Source of the DNA: Psychromonas sp. SA13A
Lineage (GTDB): Bacteria > Pseudomonadota > Gammaproteobacteria > Enterobacterales > Psychromonadaceae
Reading direction: 5' to 3'
DNA: 64,000 nt
NCBI RefSeq assembly: GCF_011378715.1
Contig: NZ_WTKU01000006.1
Coordinates: 154,163 to 218,162, forward strand
Positions 59,104 through 64,000 of this stretch are shown one piece after another (within the stretch, counting starts at the first letter, position 1; every line of letters starts with the position of its first letter). Below the pieces are notes generated by a model. The model had not been told where the DNA came from, made no database searches, and saw nothing but the letters and a program-made list of their open reading frames with translations. Made by a program: the position numbers and the translations under genes.

Positions 59104-59211
59104 TTAACCACGAAGGCACGAAGGGTAAAGAAGTAAGGTCAAAAACCTAAAAAATAATTTTATTAGGTTTTTCTTCGTGTTCTTTGTGTGGCGATAGCTA
59201 CTCTGTGGCCT
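59104..59211. repeat. Palindromic CACGAAG repeat, copy A (diverged)
   Basis: It begins TTAACCACGAAGGCACGAAG like the other copies and contains the inner CTTCGTGTTCT arm, but the right end is diverged and lacks CTTCGTGGTTAA. It is preceded by a short head containing two GGTCAA units (59085-59098). It belongs to the repeat-filled 973-base gap upstream of the GxxExxY gene. Confidence 0.75.
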
Positions 59212-59255
59212 TCCTTGGGAATCAAACCGATTAATCACGAAATTATGGTTGTAAA

Positions 59256-59304
<49 letters not shown>

Positions 59305-59310
59305 AGCAAA

Positions 59311-59449
59311 TTAACCACGAAGGCACGAAGGGTGAAGAAGTAAGATCAAAACCTTAAAATACTTTATTGATTTTTAACCCTTTAACGTTTTTTAATTTTC
59401 TAAGGGTTTTCTTCGTGTCCTCTGTGCAGCGCAGCGGCTTCGTGGTTAA
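59311..59449. repeat. Palindromic CACGAAG repeat, copy B
   Basis: A 139-base element bounded by perfect 12-base inverted ends, TTAACCACGAAG and CTTCGTGGTTAA, with a nested inner pair (GCACGAAG / CTTCGTGT). It matches copy C at 137 of 139 positions by eye. No coding capacity. It looks like a MITE-like or REP-like element. Confidence 0.92.
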
Positions 59450-59479
59450 TGGGGTTTCGGTTTCAAGATCAAAAACAAT

Positions 59480-59618
59480 TTAACCACGAAGGCACGAAGG
59501 GTGAAGAAGTAAGATCAAAACCTTAAAATACTTTATTGATTTTTAACCCTTTAACGTTTTTTAATTTTTTAAGGCTTTTCTTCGTGTCCTCTGTGCAGCG
59601 CAGCGGCTTCGTGGTTAA
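59480..59618. repeat. Palindromic CACGAAG repeat, copy C
   Basis: The second full 139-base copy, with the same inverted ends as copy B. The 30-base spacer between B and C (TGGGGTTTCGGTTTCAAGAT, then caaaaacaat) closely resembles that between D and E, so the repeating unit is nearer 169 bases. It ends 120 bases before the GxxExxY gene. Confidence 0.92.
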
Positions 59619-59738
59619 TGGGTTTTACGGTTTTAGCTTTTTAAGTGTTTTCTTCATGTAAATGGATCTTTAGGTTAATGGTGGGATTAGCATTAGCTAT
59701 CTATAATCATAATTACTTTAAATACGGAGGATATGAAT

Positions 59739-60110
59739 ATGGATTTTGATGATTTATCGTATCAAGTGATTGGGTGTGCGATTGAGGTTCATAAACAATT
59801 GGGCCCAGGGTTGTTGGAGTCTAGTTATGAGAAATGCCTAGCCTATGAATTATCATGCCTCAACATACCTTATCAACAACAGCTTACTTTACCTATCAAA
59901 TATAAGTCCGTTGAAATTGATTGTGCTTATCGACTTGATTTAGTCATTGCGGGCAAGCTTATTGTCGAACTTAAAAGTGTTCAGCATTTAACTGCGATAC
60001 ATGAAGCGCAAATTATCACTTATATGAAACTAGCGAATATACAAACAGGTTTATTAATCAATTTTAATACCGTTGTTTTGAAAAATGGTATTAAGCGATT
60101 TAAGCTTTAA
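59739..60110 (+). CDS. GxxExxY-family protein (PD-(D/E)XK-like)
   Basis: A 123-residue protein of the GxxExxY family: the name motif is GPGLLESSYEKCL near residues 25-37, and the nuclease-like core D..V..KLIVELKSV is near 70-84. The family is grouped with PD-(D/E)XK nucleases, but its role is unknown. An upstream ATG (59733) exists, but GGAGG is eight bases from the ATG at 59739 and only two from the other. It lies between the two flagellin genes, in opposite orientation, and is surrounded by palindromic repeats. Confidence 0.85.
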   Translation: MDFDDLSYQVIGCAIEVHKQLGPGLLESSYEKCLAYELSCLNIPYQQQLTLPIKYKSVEIDCAYRLDLVIAGKLIVELKSVQHLTAIHEAQIITYMKLANIQTGLLINFNTVVLKNGIKRFKL

Positions 60111-60189
60111 TTTATCTGCAATCGGATGACTCTGATATACCAAACCAAAAGCTATTAACCACGAAACTTGGAATATGAAAATAAAGATC

Positions 60190-60249
60190 AAAGTCAAAGT
60201 CAAAGTCAAAAGCAAAAGCAAAAGCAAAAGCAAAAGCAAAAGCAAAAGC
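60190..60249. repeat. AAAGTC and AAAAGC hexanucleotide tandem arrays
   Basis: Three AAAGTC units (60190-60207) run directly into seven AAAAGC units (60208-60249). The array keeps a 6-base period while the unit sequence changes. It lies directly before repeat copy D, just as the GGTCAA array lies before copy B, with a similar TTAACCACGAAA head at 60155. Confidence 0.93.
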
Positions 60250-60251
60250 AA

Positions 60252-60413
60252 TTAACCACGAAGGCACGAAGGATGAAGAAGTAAGGTCAAGACCTAAGAC
60301 CCACAAAATAATTTTATTAGGGCAACCTAAATACCTTATTTATTTTTTAATCTTTTAACCTGTTTAAGGGTTTTCTTCGTGTCCTCTGTGCAGCGCAGCG
60401 GCTTCGTGGTTAA
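60252..60413. repeat. Palindromic CACGAAG repeat, copy D
   Basis: A 162-base copy with the same 12-base inverted ends and the same right arm (CCTCTGTGCAGCGCAGCGG) as copies B and C, but a different, longer centre. It begins 141 bases after the GxxExxY stop. Confidence 0.9.
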
Positions 60414-60444
60414 TGGGGTTTGCGGTTTCAAGGTCAAAAGCGAT

Positions 60445-60546
60445 TTAACCACGAAGGGTGAAGAAGTAAGGTCAAAATCTTAAAACACTTTATTTATTGT
60501 AACCCTTTAATGTTTTTTAATTTTTTAAAGGTTTTCTTGTAGTTAA
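60445..60546. repeat. Palindromic CACGAAG repeat, copy E (truncated)
   Basis: It starts TTAACCACGAAGGGTGAAG and keeps the A/T-rich centre of copies B and C, but the right arm is deleted, leaving only TTTTCTTGTAGTTAA. It fills most of the remaining gap before the flagellin 2 terminator. Confidence 0.85.
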
Positions 60547-60573
60547 TGGCTTTGGTCGTGGTAACTAGTATAG

Positions 60574-60598
60574 AAAAAGGCAGCCTAGGCTGCCTTTA
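60574..60598. terminator. Terminator after flagellin 2
   Basis: AAAGGCAGC / GCTGCCTTT with a CTAG loop forms a perfect 9-base stem, with five T residues following on the minus strand. It lies about 130 bases past the flagellin 2 stop codon. Confidence 0.85.
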
Positions 60599-60725
60599 AA
60601 TGGGTGGGAACTGAGGAGAAAATGAGAGTAAAAACCTGTAAGATATTCACCCATTTTACTTGTAATGATAAATCGAATTAAGTCGGCAATAAATTGCCTT
60701 TATTAAACGAGTTTATCAACTCACT

Positions 60726-62411
60726 TTATCCTTGCAGTAATGACAGTACATTTTGTGTACTTGCATTCGCTTGCGATAACATTGAGGTACCTGCTTGTTG
60801 TAATATTTGCGCTTTACTCATTTTAGAGGTTTCAGCTGCAAAATCTGCGTCTTGAATACGCGAGTTAGATGCCGATAAATTTTGCGATACATTCTCTAAG
60901 TTAGAAATAGTAGAGCTTAAACGGTTTTGAATCGCACCTAACCCTGCACGGGATTCTGAAATCTGCTGTAAAGCATTATCGATTTTATCTAAGCTTCTAA
61001 CCGCTTTTTCAGAAGTCGTTACACTTAAGTTTAAATCTGTTACTCCTGTCCCACCAACATCAATTAAACCTAATTTTTCCAAAGAATCTTTTTGGTCGGA
61101 CAAAGCGGCTTGACCACTTTCTACAACAATATCCCCACCATCAGCTGAAGTTAGTAATATACCAGCACTCCCCGAAGGTGTAGCAGTAACCCCCGTTTGG
61201 TCTGTTAAGGCATTAATCGCATCTATTTTATCTGCGGCCGAGGGTGTACCTAATATCTCTAATGGAACACCATTAATAGAAATAGCATCAGCAGCAGCTA
61301 TAGGAGCAATACCAGTGATTTGATTGCCTGTAACGGCGCTACCATTAGTAACCATAAATCCAAATTGCTCATTATCACCTGTACTACCACTACTCCCCAG
61401 GCTAACTTGTATCGGTTCGTTACTTTGACTGGTTAATCCTAAATAACCTTCAAAAGTTGTCGGCGATCCCTCTAAGCCAGAAGCTCCAACATCCCCTCCG
61501 ATAGTTATTGACTCTCCCGTATCATTATTAAGGATAAGATTACCTGCGTCGCCCACTGTAGCAGTCACACCTTCCACATCACGATTGATTGTTTCAGCAA
61601 GATTTGCCATTGATGATGTTGCGCCGAGTGTTATTGTACTTCCTGAACCAACAGAGATTTCTAGTCCATTTGTTATGCCACTAGTTGTACTATCACTCAT
61701 TCCTTCAACTACATTATATGCATCTGCTAACACTCCAGTTGAAGCTGTTGCTAAATTAATAACCCGCGCCATCTCTTCTGCGCCAGCATCTGCTGCAACA
61801 GCACTAATATCGATACCATTTATTGCAACATCACCAGCATCAGTACCTGTAGTACCTACACGACCACCATTTAAATCGCCTTTATTAACACCACCATCAA
61901 GTCCAAGTGCAGCAGTGGTTACAGAAGGGATAGAAAAAGTTAAATTTTCACCTGAATTAGCACCAATTTGCAATGTGGTGGATGGATTTGAACCATCTAA
62001 TAAATTTCTACCATTAAACTGTGTCGTTTCTGAAATACGGTCTAATTCGCTGTATAACTGATCAACCTCTTGTTGAATTGAGGCTTTATTTTCAGACGAA
62101 TTTGTATCATTTGCCGCTTGTACTGATAGCTCACGCATACGCTGTAGGATGTTGGTCATTTCATCCATTGACCCCTCTGCTGTTTGCGTCATTGATATGC
62201 CGTCATTTGAATTCCGAACTGCTTGATTGATTCCTTTAATTTGTGATTGCATACCAGTTGAAATTGCAAGGCCCGCTGCATCATCTTTTGCGCTGTTGAT
62301 ACGCAAACCAGAAGATAAACGCTCCATGGCTTCATTTTGTGTAATTTGGCTTTTATTTAACTGACGCTGTGCATTTAGCGACATGATATTAGTATTGATT
62401 ACTTGTGACAT
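60726..62411 (-). CDS. Flagellin 2
   Basis: A 561-residue flagellin close to flagellin 1 at both ends (MSQVINTNIMSLNAQRQLNK; ending in QNVLSLLQG), with identical long stretches in the C-terminal D0/D1 part. The central region has diverged but keeps the shared block TNGLEISVGSGS and the TLGATSSM..L.ETINRDV.GVTA pattern. It is preceded by a sigma54-like rather than a sigma28-like promoter. This recalls FlaA of Vibrio, whose gene is sigma54-dependent while other flagellin genes use sigma28. Confidence 0.97.
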   Translation of the reverse strand: MSQVINTNIMSLNAQRQLNKSQITQNEAMERLSSGLRINSAKDDAAGLAISTGMQSQIKGINQAVRNSNDGISMTQTAEGSMDEMTNILQRMRELSVQAANDTNSSENKASIQQEVDQLYSELDRISETTQFNGRNLLDGSNPSTTLQIGANSGENLTFSIPSVTTAALGLDGGVNKGDLNGGRVGTTGTDAGDVAINGIDISAVAADAGAEEMARVINLATASTGVLADAYNVVEGMSDSTTSGITNGLEISVGSGSTITLGATSSMANLAETINRDVEGVTATVGDAGNLILNNDTGESITIGGDVGASGLEGSPTTFEGYLGLTSQSNEPIQVSLGSSGSTGDNEQFGFMVTNGSAVTGNQITGIAPIAAADAISINGVPLEILGTPSAADKIDAINALTDQTGVTATPSGSAGILLTSADGGDIVVESGQAALSDQKDSLEKLGLIDVGGTGVTDLNLSVTTSEKAVRSLDKIDNALQQISESRAGLGAIQNRLSSTISNLENVSQNLSASNSRIQDADFAAETSKMSKAQILQQAGTSMLSQANASTQNVLSLLQG

Positions 62412-62502
62412 AAATTGCTCCTTTGTTCCTTCAGTCCCTTATTGGGGAAATCGGCAAGATTTGTTCGTTTTGCCGTCAATTTTTTACTCTCAAGGGTTGT
62501 AA

Positions 62503-62518
62503 AGCGATTTTTATGCCA
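62503..62518 (-). promoter_or_regulatory. Sigma54-type promoter of flagellin 2
   Basis: On the minus strand, TGGCATAAAAATCGCT has GG and GC ten bases apart. The -24 part is good; the -12 part is TCGC instead of TTGC. The predicted start is about 80 bases before the flagellin ATG. The remainder of the 580-base gap (62519-62872) has a small GGCGGT/ACCGCC hairpin at 62657-62676 and otherwise nothing I can identify. Confidence 0.6.
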
Positions 62519-62871
62519 ACTTTTATTTTTAATATTCTATCGAGAGAAATTAAAATAAATTTATTTAATATTAGTAACTTACAATTACAACATTAAGTTA
62601 TTGATATTAAATAAATACTCAATTCGGTGAAGATATTCAGAAAGTCAAAAAATCGAGGCGGTGTATTGTTACCGCCACTAAAAAATGACGCGACGGCTTG
62701 TAGCGGCTAAAGGCATAGAAATTTAGAGGATTGATATTAAAGAAGGGGCAATGGTATTAGTGGGATATTATCAAACTACTTATGCCAATCTAAGGGCGCT
62801 ATAAAGTCCGTGAATATTAACAATAATTATGAGTATCAACCGCCGACACTAGCGATAGATTGGCGAGCATA

Positions 62872-62899
62872 AACAAAAAAAAGATCTTCATTAGATCTT
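62872..62899 (-). terminator. Terminator near the IS end
   Basis: On the minus strand, AAGATCT / AGATCTT with a 5-base loop is followed by a run of about nine T residues. It lies about 90 bases past the transposase stop and upstream of flagellin 2, so it shields the flagellin promoter from IS transcription. Confidence 0.75.
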
Positions 62900-62959
62900 A
62901 GATAGCGCGAGTTTTAAAGGGGTTCGTACGTTCTGAATGAATTGGGGCTGAGTGTAATC

Positions 62960-64000
62960 ATAGGCGGATTCAACTCTGAAGTGCATAACGACTAAGCAGC
63001 TATAGCTACCATATGTTCAGCCATTAATTTGGCTGGCGTATTGTAATCTAATTTCTTTCTTGGTCTGTCATTGAGTTTCAATATTACCTCTTTTACTAAT
63101 GAATTCGATACTTTTTTAAAGTCGGTAGATTTGGGCCAATATTGTCTTAACAAACCATTTGTATTTTCATTCAAACCACGTTGCCATGAACAGTATGGGT
63201 CTGCAAAATAGACTGCACACTTTAATTTTTTGGTTAACTCTTCGTGATAAGCGAACTCTTTACCGTTATCAGCGGTGATGGTTAATACTGCATTTTTAAA
63301 TGGTTTTAATAATGCAAGTGTGGCCGCAGTGACAGTCTTTGCTGACTTATCATCAATACGTGTCGATACTGTAAAACGCGTTTTACGCTCAACAATAGTC
63401 ACTAATGCGCCGCTGTGCCCTTTACCAATGACTAAATCTATTTCCCAATCACCAACTCGGCTACGTGTATCAACGATATTAGGTCGCTCATCAATACTGA
63501 CGCGGTTCTTGATAAAACCTCGACCAGCTTGTTTATCTTTATTGCGCGCTTGGTAAGCCTTGCCTTTTCGACGCAGATATTGGAATAATTGACCACCACT
63601 CCGCTTATTGGAGCAAATATGTTGGTAAATAGTTTCATCGCTAATACTGGTACCATGCTCTTTCTTAAGCCATCCTGAGATTTGGTCAGGACTCCATTTT
63701 TCACCTAGTTTTACATTTATTAATGCAATCAGAGTAGATGTCATTTTAATCGCTTTACGCGCTTCAATACGCCTTTTAACTGCAGCTTGTTGGGCCTGGT
63801 TAATTCGATAACCTCGCTTACCTGTATTGCGAGAAAGCTCCCTACTAAGCGTTGATTGATTCACATTCAGTTGTTTAGCTATTTTATTTTGACTCATGCC
63901 TATTTTCTTTAGCGCATAAATCTGGCATCGTTGTTCGTAGGTCAGTTGTTTATATGTTTTCATTGTTGCATCTCTTGCCGGAGAAAAAGCGATAAGCATA
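62960..64000 (-). mobile_element. IS30-family insertion sequence, cut by the window edge
   Basis: The element contains an apparently intact IS30 transposase. The inner end is probably within 62960-62991, where a GGCGGATTCAACTCTGAAGT sequence could be the terminal repeat. The opposite end lies beyond 64000, so the inverted repeats and target duplication cannot be checked; the left boundary is approximate. Confidence 0.6.
62992..63963 (-). CDS. IS30-family transposase
   Basis: A 323-residue DDE transposase. The N-terminal helix-turn-helix (LTYEQRCQIYALKKIGMSQN, then KIAKQLNVNQSTLSREL) binds the terminal repeats. The catalytic acidic residues are in VGDWEIDLV, TADNGKEF and LNENTNGLLRQYWPK. The frame opens further upstream (63999), but the ATG at 63963 gives the normal MKTYKQLT start of the family. 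No frameshift or stop is seen, so the gene may be active. Confidence 0.95.
   Translation of the reverse strand: MKTYKQLTYEQRCQIYALKKIGMSQNKIAKQLNVNQSTLSRELSRNTGKRGYRINQAQQAAVKRRIEARKAIKMTSTLIALINVKLGEKWSPDQISGWLKKEHGTSISDETIYQHICSNKRSGGQLFQYLRRKGKAYQARNKDKQAGRGFIKNRVSIDERPNIVDTRSRVGDWEIDLVIGKGHSGALVTIVERKTRFTVSTRIDDKSAKTVTAATLALLKPFKNAVLTITADNGKEFAYHEELTKKLKCAVYFADPYCSWQRGLNENTNGLLRQYWPKSTDFKKVSNSLVKEVILKLNDRPRKKLDYNTPAKLMAEHMVAIAA

Noticed and set aside
60054..60306. Leucine-rich and Phe/Ala/Asp-repeat ORFs on the minus strand
   Set aside because: These frames are just translations of the AAAGTC/AAAAGC hexamer array. They have no start-site support and the peptide repeats follow the DNA period.
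61585..62061. 158-codon plus-strand ORF opposite flagellin 2
   Set aside because: Antisense to the flagellin repeat-like central region. Its Ser/Pro/Val composition is what the reverse strand of Ser/Thr/Gly codons gives.
62657..62676. Hairpin upstream of flagellin 2 as a terminator
   Set aside because: The stem is only six bases (GGCGGT/ACCGCC), has no T run and does not follow any gene.

Overview
This is a 64-kb chromosomal window from a low-GC, polarly flagellated gammaproteobacterium. The gene order (bamA-skp and rpsB-tsf-pyrH-frr-uppS-cdsA-dxr-rseP, map-glnD, flrABC, flaG-fliD next to flagellins) resembles Vibrio, Shewanella and especially Psychromonas-type Alteromonadales. The genus is an inference; no rRNA or other taxonomic marker is present.

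Layout. (1) 1-14,700: conserved core. On the minus strand are rpsB, tsf, pyrH, frr, uppS, cdsA, dxr, rseP, bamA and skp (cut by the window edge). On the plus strand are map and glnD. (2) 14,900-18,700: an Fbp-type ferric-iron ABC transporter (fbpABC) with a sigma70 promoter overlapped by a strong Fur-box-like sequence. (3) 18,772-24,354: flagellar regulators flrC, flrB and flrA (minus), then fliS and a FliT-like gene (plus). Sigma54-type -24/-12 elements precede flrB and fliS. (4) 24,397-53,954: a glycosylation island of about 30 kb lying between fliS and fliD. (5) 54,298-62,411: fliD, flaG and two large flagellin genes. One flagellin has two tandem sigma28-like promoters, the other a sigma54-like promoter. 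A repeat-rich block with a GxxExxY-family gene separates the two flagellins. (6) 62,992-end: an IS30-family element cut by the window edge.

The island holds all six genes for CMP-pseudaminic acid (pseB, pseC, pseH, pseG, pseI, pseF). Interleaved with them are a PIG-L deacetylase and a formyltransferase-like protein, which suggests an altered N-acyl pattern on the sugar. It also has GDP-mannose genes (manC, manB, gmd) with an RmlD-like reductase and a cupin, UDP-galactopyranose mutase, a GT2 glycosyltransferase and a sugar O-methyltransferase. Two parts are more unusual. One is an acyl cassette (acyl carrier protein, ketoreductase, AMP-ligase, LuxE-like and LuxC-like proteins) with no luciferase. 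The other is a duplicated two-gene module in which a B12-type radical SAM protein is coupled to a CgeB-like glycosyltransferase, each carrying an extra C-terminal domain.

Taken together, the island probably builds an elaborate glycan for the flagellins encoded beside it. No Maf-family flagellin glycosyltransferase was recognised here. A TPR-plus-glycosyltransferase protein (52551-53954), similar in architecture to Caulobacter FlmG, is the best candidate for the enzyme that modifies flagellin.
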